In this document: positions 1-6,062 of the stretch, in pieces | Layout of the letters: the number at the start of each line of letters is the position of its first letter | Numbering within the stretch: the stretch's first letter is position 1 | NCBI GenBank assembly: GCA_023227965.1 | Contig: JALOCA010000049.1 | Location: forward strand, 1 to 19,649 | Source of the DNA: Lentimicrobiaceae bacterium | GTDB lineage: Bacteria; Bacteroidota; Bacteroidia; Bacteroidales; JALOCA01 | Direction: 5' to 3' | Length of the DNA stretch: 19,649 nucleotides | Notes under the pieces: model-generated | Told to the model about the DNA's origin: nothing | What the model saw: the letters and a program-made list of their open reading frames with translations, nothing else | Database searches by the model: none | Made by a program: the position numbers and the translations under genes

Positions 1-345
1 TGGCTTACCAAACACGAAATTGCGGACCTGTTTAACGTGCCTGTCAGTATGGTTGGAAATAACCTGAGTGCTATTTTCAAATCCGGCATATCGAACAAAG
101 AAGACGTTACCAGTGTTCATTCGTTTGAACGGAACGGAAAACCATGTACAACGACGCTTTACAATCTCGAAGCGTTGATATTGGTCTGTTACCGCATTGC
201 CTCGTTTGAAGCCAGAGCATTTAGACAGTGGGTAATGAATGCTCTTTGCGAATATACAAGGGATGACAAAAATATCCATGTTGGCGAAGTTTTAATCACG
301 TATAATCCCATGGAAAATCTTCATTCAATTATTCACCTAAACTGA
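1..345 (+). CDS. RhuM-like N-terminal-domain protein, 5'-partial
   Basis: The reading frame is open from the first base and ends at 345, so the start lies outside the window; an internal ATG at 37 is probably not the start. The visible 114 residues begin WLTKHEIADLFNV, a helix-turn-helix-like opening typical of RhuM/Fic-associated proteins. They continue with a segment of the type YNLEALILVCYRI followed by a FRQWVMNALCEY segment, matching the family pattern of YNLDAI, a YRV motif, then FR.WA...L.EY. Full RhuM proteins are about 330 residues, while this one stops about 25 residues after that motif, so it is either a short accessory-region variant or a truncated remnant. Function is unknown; relatives are found on mobile islands and near defence genes. 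Family recognition is from memory of motifs, not a search. Confidence 0.6.
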   Translation, partial: WLTKHEIADLFNVPVSMVGNNLSAIFKSGISNKEDVTSVHSFERNGKPCTTTLYNLEALILVCYRIASFEARAFRQWVMNALCEYTRDDKNIHVGEVLITYNPMENLHSIIHLN

Positions 346-373
346 TTGCGGATATTTTGCGAGACCCCTGCTA

Positions 374-396
374 ACATATCTCATAATGAGATATGT
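374..396. repeat. 23-bp palindrome downstream of the RhuM-like gene
   Basis: Two perfect 11-base arms (ACATATCTCAT and its complement) flank a single central A at 385. It lies 29 bp after the RhuM-like stop and in the convergent gap before the metallophosphoesterase stop at 529. There is no T run on either side, so it is not a standard intrinsic terminator. It could be a bidirectional hairpin limiting read-through or a protein-binding site. Confidence 0.6.
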
Positions 397-528
397 GTAC
401 TCATTTTATGCCATTTAAACTAAATAAATACGACATTATATTATAAGCCTCCACTTTTTTTGTTCGCTAACTCCCAGTCTCCAGTGCACTTTTGCTCCCA
501 AATTAGACTCTTGGCTTATGCCTTGATT

Positions 529-1290
529 TCACAATTCAATTATTTTTTCTAAATCAAATGAAAGATGTTCATTGTGAAAAACATATCCCAACTGGTTGCT
601 CACACATTGGGTTTTCCCTGTAATTTTGTCAATATTTCTGTGTGAATGCCCATAAATCCAGTACTCAATTGGACTGGTTTCAATATATGGAGCCAATTCA
701 ACTGTAAAAGCTCCATTTAATTTACTTCGGGTAAAATCGGGTGATGTCAATTGAAAAGATGGAACATGATGTGTTACAACAACAATATGTTCTGCAGTAC
801 TTTTAGATACTTCGTTCTGAATGAAACGGAAACATTTCTCGTGTTCTCGATTGAAATTATCCCATGTCAATGTTTCGCCGTTGTATAAAATTCGTTGGAA
901 ATCACTAATGCCACGTTCGGTTAAGTAAGCTTCTTCCAACGGGATTTTCGCCCATAGGGTTGAAATAATAAAATCAACATTTTCCACCCGAACGACTGCA
1001 TCATAATAGCATTTCACATTATCTCGAATCGAACACACTAAGCCTTGGGGCATTTTTGCCAAATCGTAATACTTATATAGTTCGTGGTTGCCAACAGCAA
1101 CAATCACTTGCCGGTAATTGTCCGAAGCCCAATCCCAGAACGGATGCTTGCTGTAAGTGTCATCGTTCAAATAGCCAATATCACCCGCAAGAACAAGGAT
1201 ATCTCCTACGGGTTTCATTGGATTCCGTTTCAAATAACTGTAGTTATCTGAAAATTCCAGATGTAAATCCGATGCGTATTGAATTTTCAT
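529..1290 (-). CDS. calcineurin-like metallophosphoesterase, third gene of AbiE-like operon
   Basis: A 253-residue cytoplasmic protein with all the dinuclear-metal motifs of the Metallophos family in order: SDLHLEF near the N-terminus, LAGDIGYL near residue 40, VGNHELY near 70, THHVPS near 175 and GHSHRN near 215. These predict a phosphodiesterase or phosphomonoesterase; the substrate is unknown. The ATG at 1290 is preferred because the longer open frame would begin with TTG at 1305 inside the preceding gene, and the family motif starts three residues after this ATG. Only one base separates this ATG from the stop of the nucleotidyltransferase gene, so translation is very likely coupled. The association with an AbiE-type pair suggests an accessory role in the same defence or toxin-antitoxin unit, which is inference. 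No signal peptide is present. Confidence 0.9.
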   Translation of the reverse strand: MKIQYASDLHLEFSDNYSYLKRNPMKPVGDILVLAGDIGYLNDDTYSKHPFWDWASDNYRQVIVAVGNHELYKYYDLAKMPQGLVCSIRDNVKCYYDAVVRVENVDFIISTLWAKIPLEEAYLTERGISDFQRILYNGETLTWDNFNREHEKCFRFIQNEVSKSTAEHIVVVTHHVPSFQLTSPDFTRSKLNGAFTVELAPYIETSPIEYWIYGHSHRNIDKITGKTQCVSNQLGYVFHNEHLSFDLEKIIEL

Positions 1291-1291
1291 T

Positions 1292-2071
1292 TTATTCAAT
1301 TCCAAATATCTCTTTCATAATCCCAAGAAATCCCCGAATATCATCATCGGTACGCTGCAAGCTATCACGCAAAGATTGATTAGGCAAGGACTTTTCCATA
1401 ATTTCAACAAAAATACTCAATTCACCTTTCCTTGTGTCCGATAATTCAATGGGTGTAAGCGGATCAATACGCATGGCCAACAATTTAAAAACGTCATCCC
1501 TATGCTTTTTGATATCACCGCTTCGAACGTCAGAATTAGTTTTCTTTTCTTCCGTTAGATTTAAAAATGCTTTTACCTTCAAACAAAGAAGGGATAACGG
1601 ATTTGCAATACGAATACCGTCCTCAATAACACTGCTGCCAATGGTATGATAATAATATTCTTCGTCCAGCAAGATTGCTGAAAGGCTTGGAATCTTTTCT
1701 CCAACGGGTATAGGCGTTAAATGAAATCCTGTTGGTTCTCCTAATACATCAGGATATCGCGATAATAACTCTATTTGTACAGGAAAGCCTTCTTTGGGGT
1801 TGATAAAGCGAAACAACTCGGTTGCAGGCTCTTTATCCCCTCGTTTTCTCTGACGAGTTTTGTATTCGCCTAAAGCAATAAATTCCCAAAAACGTTGCCC
1901 AAATTCCGCTGTCATTTTTTCAATAACCAATATCATATCGATATCGTCCGTTGCATGCGGACGCATATCAGTATTTTGCAAAGTAACATCACAAGCTGTT
2001 CCACCGATAATAACGTAGTTGTCTTCAAATCCGGCGAAGTGTTCTTTAAATTTCTCTAATCCTTTTACCAT
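1292..2071 (-). CDS. AbiEii-like nucleotidyltransferase (putative toxin)
   Basis: A 259-residue protein. The N-terminal part carries IIGGTACDV (near residue 21) followed by ATDDIDMIL, the GG/GS...D.D signature of minimal nucleotidyltransferases. A later segment with LCLKVKAFLNL and DIKKHRDDVFKLL fits the lysine/aspartate motif of the DUF1814 (AbiEii/AbiGii) family. AbiEii proteins are toxins that transfer nucleotides and act with an AbiEi antitoxin in type IV toxin-antitoxin and phage-abortive systems; that role is carried over from the family and was not observed here. The ATG at 2071 overlaps the end of the upstream antitoxin-like gene by 7 bp (ATGGTAA arrangement), which means tight co-translation. 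The length is close to other Bacteroidota members I recall. Confidence 0.85.
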   Translation of the reverse strand: MVKGLEKFKEHFAGFEDNYVIIGGTACDVTLQNTDMRPHATDDIDMILVIEKMTAEFGQRFWEFIALGEYKTRQRKRGDKEPATELFRFINPKEGFPVQIELLSRYPDVLGEPTGFHLTPIPVGEKIPSLSAILLDEEYYYHTIGSSVIEDGIRIANPLSLLCLKVKAFLNLTEEKKTNSDVRSGDIKKHRDDVFKLLAMRIDPLTPIELSDTRKGELSIFVEIMEKSLPNQSLRDSLQRTDDDIRGFLGIMKEIFGIE

Positions 2072-3021
2072 TTCATTTCTTCTATCATTATTTCTAGTTC
2101 TTTTTCAATCCGGGCATCCGGCTCATCTTTCATGGACAAATACAACGAAAGTTTATCGACGACAATATGATTCGAAAAAGAAGGCATAGTGGTTGGATAT
2201 TTCCATATTTCGATTTTATACAAACCTTCTACCTCATTAAATTGAGTTCCAGGCAGATTGAACTGTTTGTCCCATATTGCTCGTGTTTCAAATTGTTCGG
2301 AGTTCAAATGTGAATATTGCGACAAAGCATTTACTCCACTAATATTGAAATTTCCTTCAGGTATGGCATCACAATACAAAACCTTCTTTACTGGCGATGA
2401 CAAATAGTTTTGTGCTTTCGCCCAGAGTTCCCGTTTATAACCGCCAAATCGTATATGCTTAATTCCAGTGTTATCTTTTATTTCTGTGCTACACAACTTA
2501 CAATCTTCAAGGTTAGCAACGGCACGTGCCAAAGCTACATAGTTATATGGCATGATTTGCTCAAAATCTTTGATCGTATATTCTTCTTTTGGTTTTTCTG
2601 ACAGAAGATAATATAATAACAGATATTGTGCTGCAGGGGTTAATTTTGCAGGGTTCTTTTCCTTCTTTTTTGCTTGAACATTCACAATCAATGAAGGTAA
2701 GAATGCATATTTATCTGAGATAATAAAATAAACACCTTGGCTTATCAGACGTTCCCGTTCGTAATAGGTTAATGAATCCAATATGACAACTACCGGCATA
2801 CCCACCAAAATTTCAGCCTGTTTGGTAATCTGTTTATATTTCAGGGGTGTTAAGGATTGTTGTCCATTTTTCGCTTGAATTACACACAACGACTGATTGT
2901 TGAACTCCATCGTATAAAAGGAAAACCTCAAAAACATATCAGCATTAATCCCTCGAAGCTTGTCACGTTGCATCGGGATTAATTCTGTCTGAATGCCTAA
3001 AATTGAAATTACATTACTCAT
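2065..3021 (-). CDS. AbiEi-like winged-helix protein (putative antitoxin/autoregulator)
   Basis: 318 residues from the ATG at 3021; a TTG two codons upstream is a less likely start. The first 110 residues form a mixed alpha/beta domain with many hydrophobic strands (for example MPVVVILDSLTYY, then VYFIISDKY). Residues about 125 to 180 (KLTPAAQYLLLYYLL, then TIKDFEQIMPYNYVALARAV) look like a winged-helix DNA-binding domain. The C-terminal part is uncharacterised. As first gene of the operon, overlapping the AbiEii-like gene, and sitting directly behind a perfect palindrome covering the promoter, it fits an antitoxin that represses its own operon, as AbiEi does. The sequence itself is not an obvious canonical AbiEi, so the assignment rests on fold, position and operator. 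Confidence 0.7.
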   Translation of the reverse strand: MSNVISILGIQTELIPMQRDKLRGINADMFLRFSFYTMEFNNQSLCVIQAKNGQQSLTPLKYKQITKQAEILVGMPVVVILDSLTYYERERLISQGVYFIISDKYAFLPSLIVNVQAKKKEKNPAKLTPAAQYLLLYYLLSEKPKEEYTIKDFEQIMPYNYVALARAVANLEDCKLCSTEIKDNTGIKHIRFGGYKRELWAKAQNYLSSPVKKVLYCDAIPEGNFNISGVNALSQYSHLNSEQFETRAIWDKQFNLPGTQFNEVEGLYKIEIWKYPTTMPSFSNHIVVDKLSLYLSMKDEPDARIEKELEIMIEEMKW

Positions 3022-3043
3022 AATCAAATAATATCACAATAAA

Positions 3044-3078
3044 TTGCACCATTATCAACAACAATGATAATGGTGCAA
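3044..3078. promoter_or_regulatory. perfect 14-bp inverted repeat, probable operator of the AbiE-like operon
   Basis: Left arm TTGCACCATTATCA (3044-3057), spacer ACAACAA (3058-3064), right arm TGATAATGGTGCAA (3065-3078), with no mismatch. On the minus strand it overlaps the TTTG of the proposed -7 box and covers the expected transcription start, ending 23 bp before the ATG at 3021. A repressor dimer bound here would block transcription. AbiEi antitoxins of other bacteria bind inverted repeats in their own promoters. Confidence 0.75.
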
Positions 3079-3106
3079 AAATAAGGATAATAATTGAATT
3101 TGCAAA
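3076..3106 (-). promoter_or_regulatory. Bacteroidota-type promoter of the AbiE-like operon
   Basis: Read on the minus strand, TTTG at 3106-3103 is followed after exactly 19 bases by TATTTTTG at 3083-3076. This matches the Bacteroides -33 TTTG and -7 TAnnTTTG consensus and spacing. Transcription should begin near 3070, about 50 bp before the ATG at 3021. A 16-bp perfect palindrome covers the -33 element and the 14-bp inverted repeat covers the -7 element. Confidence 0.7.
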
Positions 3107-3110
3107 TTCA
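3095..3110. promoter_or_regulatory. 16-bp perfect palindrome over the -33 box
   Basis: TGAATTTGCAAATTCA reads the same on both strands and is centred on the -33 TTTG of the AbiE-like promoter. It shares the TTTGCA core with the larger inverted repeat next to it, so it may be a second operator for the same regulator. AT-rich palindromes of this size can arise by chance, so confidence is moderate. Confidence 0.5.
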
Positions 3111-3676
3111 TAGTGCAAATAAAAGGGAATAAATTAAACCAACTGTTGCAACATTGGCAATCCGGAGGGCTTTTCTTTTCTTCCTGGTTGAAGAAAAATG
3201 GATATTCCGACCAATTAATGCAGTAATACCGGAAATCAGGCTGGTTCTCCTTGCTATCTAAAGGAGTCATGTATAGAACGGGAGATAAACTGTCTCCTTA
3301 TATGGCAATATCCAGTTACAACACCCAAATGAATAAAAAATTCTATGCCTTCGATCCACCTTTAACCAATTGAACCCCACTTAATCCCAATGTTTGCAGA
3401 CCCTCGATCCGCGTTTTAAAACCCAAAAATCTTTTAGAATAGCTTCATGGTTGCAATTCTAACTTATCTCCCTAAAAGCCCCGTATCACTTTTTCTCCTC
3501 TGGTGGGATCTCGATTCTTCTCAGTAATTATCCTTCCGTAGTATTCATATCCGTCTTTTCAACTAACCTTATTGGTAAGCTCATCGGTAATCCGTGCCGA
3601 AATAGATTCTCGGTTTTGAGTCATTCCTGAGGCTGACCTGGATTTCCAAGAAAAGTATCAGGTAAAATTCTACGCT
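3111..3676. other. gene-poor stretch, C-over-G biased on the plus strand
   Basis: I see no convincing gene here. A 71-residue open frame on the minus strand (3055-3270) runs into the operon promoter and is probably chance. From about 3330 the plus strand is clearly richer in C than G and in pyrimidines, a composition shared with the gap before the second copy of the 153-bp leader. No terminator or tRNA was recognised. Confidence 0.5.
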
Positions 3677-3829
3677 AAGAAAGTATATCTCTTCACGTAC
3701 CGGTCCCCTCATTCAAGGATTTTCCCGGCATATACTCGCTGTGTTGCGTTATTCCAGTTCCTCTTTGACTGCCCCTCCCAATCTCCACTGGTTTCTTGCA
3801 TATAATTTTTAACCTTTAAATTACTTGTC
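3677..3829 (+). repeat. 153-bp conserved leader, copy 1
   Basis: This stretch directly precedes the ATG of the 56-aa gene and aligns without gaps to 5910-6062, which directly precedes the ATG of the 101-aa gene. My hand alignment gives 132 of 153 identical positions, with 47 consecutive identical bases (3691-3737). Differences cluster in a short hexamer near 3738-3746 and in the AT-rich last 25 bases. A short stem can form between AGTATAT (3682-3688) and ATATACT (3732-3738). Because it sits in the same place before two unrelated genes it probably carries the promoter or an RNA or single-strand structure controlling them. Confidence 0.85.
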
Positions 3830-4000
3830 ATGAAAATTTTAACCAGATCAGCCGCAGCAAAAAATGAACAAAACGCCCGTTTCTACTTCACACAAGACAG
3901 AACTACCGATTCCAAAAGCCTTCAGGTTTGGGAAGAAGAAAATCAGGAATACGCATCCTGGAAACTTACAGAAGACAGAGAAGAATCTGCTTCAAACTAA
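3830..4000 (+). CDS. small hypothetical protein, 56 aa
   Basis: ATG at 3830 opens a 56-residue frame ending TAA at 3998-4000. The start is fixed by the conserved leader, which in its second copy also ends exactly at an ATG, and the gene is followed within 10 bp by a clear terminator. The protein begins MKILTRSAAAKN, is hydrophilic, and has an acidic C-terminal half rich in Glu with two Trp (VWEEENQEYASWKL). There are no transmembrane segments and no cysteines. I do not recognise the family. A longer frame in another register (3864-4061) overlaps it but lacks this context. Its setting among RadC and SSB-tail-like small genes suggests a mobile-element accessory protein. Confidence 0.7.
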   Translation: MKILTRSAAAKNEQNARFYFTQDRTTDSKSLQVWEEENQEYASWKLTEDREESASN

Positions 4001-4005
4001 CATAC

Positions 4006-4031
4006 AAAAGCTCCTTACGGGGCTTTTTTTT
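4006..4031 (+). terminator. intrinsic terminator after the 56-aa gene
   Basis: A 7-bp stem, AAGCTCC (4008-4014) pairing with GGGGCTT (4019-4025, one G-T pair), with loop TTAC, runs into eight T residues. Confidence 0.85.
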
Positions 4032-4080
4032 GGTCGATGTTACTTGCTTGCTATGTTTTAGAAAGTAGCAGTTACACTCA
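4031..4080 (+). repeat. conserved 3' tail, copy 1 (TGGTCG ... GTTACACTCA)
   Basis: After the terminator, TGGTCG at 4031-4036 and, 40 bp from its start, GTTACACTCA at 4071-4080. The same two elements in the same order follow the terminator of the 101-aa gene (6403-6408 and 6438-6447). It marks the downstream end of a duplicated unit whose upstream end is the 153-bp leader. Confidence 0.6.
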
Positions 4081-4274
4081 AATTACCCCGCAAAGTTATT
4101 GATCGCCGATCGGAACAGTAAAGGGCCTTGCGGATCCCTCCAATCATTTCCAAGCGATAGATCCTCCAGTCGCTTTCGCGTTCAGGTCAGTTTGATCAAT
4201 CCTTCACAAACAGACATTCACCCATTGACCTAATCCGACCGGCTCAATATGCTCTGCTTTTAATTTAACTGTAA

Positions 4275-4322
4275 CGGCGAGCCAGAAGCCCAAATAAATC
4301 CGTAAGGCAGCGGTGAAAATCA
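4275..4322 (+). repeat. about 49-bp start-codon leader, copy A (before radC-like gene)
   Basis: Begins CGGCGAGCCAGAAGCC and ends directly at the ATG at 4323. It aligns with 5040-5088 and 5281-5329, which also end directly at ATG codons; copy A is one base shorter. Shared core positions are CGGCG, GC, GA.GCC, CC, AAGGCA and GG....AAAA. Copy A contains an in-frame stop (TAA at 4303), so the conservation is of nucleic acid and not an N-terminal peptide. Confidence 0.65.
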
Positions 4323-5033
4323 ATGAAACAAAATTCTCGCATGAAATTTTACACAAGTGATTCCATTTTATTATCGGTTGAAGACAGACCTCGAAACAAA
4401 ATGCTTAGCAGAGGACTGGCTGCTATCACTGACAGTGAATTAGTCTCCATATTGTTATCATCAGGTAATACGGCAGAAGTATCCGTTTCGCTTGCCACTC
4501 AAATACTTCACTCTGTAAATTTCAACCTTAATGCCCTTGCTAAACTTTCAACTTATGAGCTGTCGAAATTTCCGGGAATGGGATCAGCAAAAGCAAGTAT
4601 TTTGGTTGCTTGTATGGAATTGGGCAGGCGAAGAAATCAGTCAGAGGCCTTAGATAACGCTCAAATAAAAGGAAGCAGAGATGCAGCTAATTACCTGCGA
4701 CCTGAGATAGGTGATCTTCCGTACGAAGAGTTTTGGGTGTTGTATCTCAATCGTCAGAACAAAGTAATTGACAAGCAAAAACTGAGTCAGGGAGGAATGA
4801 CTGGTACCGTAATCGATGTGCGATTGGTATTGAAATCTGCACTTGAGAAGCATGCCACATCTTTAATCTTCTGCCATAATCATCCTTCTGGAAATTTGGA
4901 TCCAAGTGAAGCTGACAAGAGAATAACACGTCAGCTTAAAGAGGCTGCTGCCATAATGGATATCCCGGTCATAGATCATTTGATTGTCACCCAATCTGGA
5001 TATTTCAGCTTTGCTGATGAAGGCTTATTATAA
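4323..5033 (+). CDS. radC: RadC-family JAB/MPN-domain protein
   Basis: 236 residues. The N-terminal third has a helix-hairpin-helix-like segment (KFPGMGSAKASILVA near residue 85). The C-terminal JAB/MPN domain carries the JAMM zinc motif FCHNHPSGN (near 183) followed by S and D in DPSEADKRI, plus the family LYLNRQNKV and SQGGMTGTVID segments. RadC was named from a DNA-repair phenotype later shown to be due to another gene; the enzymatic role is unsettled. In Bacteroidota, RadC genes are common on conjugative and integrative elements beside small genes like those here. ATG at 4323 is chosen because the repeated leader ends there; ATG at 4341 is an alternative. The following leader copy B begins 7 bp after the stop. 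Confidence 0.92.
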   Translation: MKQNSRMKFYTSDSILLSVEDRPRNKMLSRGLAAITDSELVSILLSSGNTAEVSVSLATQILHSVNFNLNALAKLSTYELSKFPGMGSAKASILVACMELGRRRNQSEALDNAQIKGSRDAANYLRPEIGDLPYEEFWVLYLNRQNKVIDKQKLSQGGMTGTVIDVRLVLKSALEKHATSLIFCHNHPSGNLDPSEADKRITRQLKEAAAIMDIPVIDHLIVTQSGYFSFADEGLL

Positions 5034-5039
5034 ATTCAC

Positions 5040-5088
5040 CGGCGTGCCAGATGCCACAACAAGACCCAAGGGCATGGGCAAAAAAACT
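5040..5088 (+). repeat. about 49-bp start-codon leader, copy B
   Basis: Starts CGGCGTGCCAGATGCC and ends at the ATG at 5089. It is exactly the same length as copy C (5281-5329) and about three quarters identical to it by hand count. It starts 7 bp after the radC-like stop codon. Confidence 0.65.
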
Positions 5089-5262
5089 ATGTCTGAGCAT
5101 GTACACAAATTCTATCCGGAAATCACTTGTACGGTGGTATCAGAAACCAACAAAGGTTTCAAAGTTCTGCAGAATGACCCTCGCCACAAAAAGAAACCTA
5201 AAGTAGCTTTCTATTCATTTCTGGATTTTAGCAACGACAAAGGTGTTTGGATCAGGAAATAA
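5089..5262 (+). CDS. small hypothetical protein, 57 aa
   Basis: 57 residues from the ATG at 5089; this start is chosen because all three related leaders end at the ATG. An in-frame ATG at 5074 or 5020 would extend it into the leader or the radC-like gene. The protein is basic (DPRHKKKPKVAF in the middle), with alternating strand-like segments (ITCTVVSETNKGFKVLQ, then AFYSFLDF), and could be a small beta-rich nucleic-acid-binding protein. That is a guess from composition. I recall similar short proteins in Bacteroidota mobile regions but cannot name a family. It lies between RadC and a zinc-ribbon-like gene, both on the same strand, and is probably co-transcribed with them. Confidence 0.65.
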   Translation: MSEHVHKFYPEITCTVVSETNKGFKVLQNDPRHKKKPKVAFYSFLDFSNDKGVWIRK

Positions 5263-5280
5263 GATTTGATTTTTTTCAAT

Positions 5281-5329
5281 CGGCGCGCTTGAAGCCATCA
5301 AAAGTCCGAAAGGCATCGGCAAAACAATT
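5281..5329 (+). repeat. about 49-bp start-codon leader, copy C
   Basis: Starts CGGCGCGCTTGAAGCC, contains AAAGGCATCGGCAAAACAA, and ends at the ATG at 5330. An in-frame stop lies just upstream at 5269-5271 with no start codon after it, so the element is not part of the protein. Confidence 0.65.
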
Positions 5330-5551
5330 ATGACCCGTTATTCAAAAGATCCCCGGCAGATCAGTGCCAAATTCTCATCCAAATGCTGCAAATGCAAAAT
5401 CAGAATCCCAAAGGGCAGCACCATTTATTACTGGCCGTCCTCGGGAGAGGTGTTTTGCACAAGTTGTGGAGACGCACCGTTTCGTCAGTTTCTCTCTTCG
5501 GTAGCCGATGAAGAGGTCTATGCAGGCAGTGGAAATCCTTATGCTTACTAA
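5330..5551 (+). CDS. small zinc-ribbon-like protein, 73 aa
   Basis: 73 residues. CCKCK (residues 19-23) and, about 20 residues later, FCTSC form two CxxC pairs, the layout of a small zinc ribbon. The start MTRYSKDPRQI and the end rich in small residues have no other features: no signal peptide and no membrane segment. The ATG at 5330 is fixed by leader copy C. A strong terminator follows 3 bp after the stop, so this is the last gene of the radC-like group. Similar short CxxC proteins occur in Bacteroidota conjugative-element regions as far as I recall; a role in DNA or RNA binding is likely but unproven. Confidence 0.75.
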   Translation: MTRYSKDPRQISAKFSSKCCKCKIRIPKGSTIYYWPSSGEVFCTSCGDAPFRQFLSSVADEEVYAGSGNPYAY

Positions 5552-5554
5552 ATT

Positions 5555-5577
5555 AAAGGGGAATTTTCCCCTTTTTT
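5555..5577 (+). terminator. intrinsic terminator after the zinc-ribbon-like gene
   Basis: AAAGGGG (5555-5561) can pair with CCCCTTT (5568-5574) across AATTTT, and six T residues (5572-5577) follow the C run. Confidence 0.85.
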
Positions 5578-5909
5578 GTTCGTTAAATTTTAACTCCCCA
5601 AATTAAACCCTTACTCAACTTCGATTTCCCTTATCCGGAAGATCCCTGACCAGCTTCAATTTTTTGTACATGCTCCTTTTGCAGGGTTATTTATCTTATC
5701 GGCATTTCCTTCCTCTGCCCTAATACACTGGTAAAGCCCTTCAAGTTCTCAGCCATTTTAGCTGCCCCAAAGGCAACATACTTCCCTTCAAAAAGCAAAT
5801 TTATTCAGCTCATTTACCGTTTTTTTCACTTGCTAACCCTTCCTGGCTCCTATCCAACTGGTTTTTACAGTTTGGCCCCCATGATATATTTTGGTTTAAA
5901 TTATACACG
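5578..5909. other. gene-free stretch, pyrimidine-rich on the plus strand
   Basis: No convincing gene, RNA or inverted repeat was found. The plus strand is rich in C and T and poor in G, as in the stretch before the first 153-bp leader. A 64-residue frame starting at 5830 crosses the conserved leader and is not credible as a gene. It may be the long 5' region of the 101-aa gene. Confidence 0.5.
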
Positions 5910-6062
5910 AAGAAAGTGCATCCCTTCACGTACCGGTCCCCTCATTCAAGGATTTTCCCGGCATATACTCTCTACCCTCCGTTATTCCAGTTCCTCCTTG
6001 ACTGCCCCTCCCGAGCTTCACTGATTTCTTGCATATAATTTTAAAACTAAAAATTTATTATC
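5910..6062 (+). repeat. 153-bp conserved leader, copy 2
   Basis: Ungapped match to 3677-3829, again ending exactly at a start codon (ATG at 6063). The longest identical run with copy 1 corresponds to 5924-5970. The most divergent block is a hexamer around 5971-5979. Confidence 0.85.

Noticed and set aside
3055..3270. 71-residue minus-strand open frame with several Cys and aromatic residues upstream of the AbiE-like operon
   Set aside because: It runs through the operon promoter and ends within the operator palindrome, has no recognisable family, and its composition is explained by the C/T-rich complementary strand.
3691..3740. Resemblance of ACGTACCGG in the 153-bp leader to the conserved 3' part of group II introns
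   Set aside because: Only a few bases match; no domain V-like hairpin or reverse transcriptase is present nearby.
3864..4061. 65-residue plus-strand frame overlapping the 56-aa gene
   Set aside because: It reads through the terminator hairpin and T run, and its start has no relation to the conserved leader.
5020..5262. Longer form of the 57-aa protein starting inside the radC-like gene
   Set aside because: The added residues are encoded by leader copy B. The homologous leader copies A and C are not translatable in the same frame from any start, so the element is treated as untranslated.
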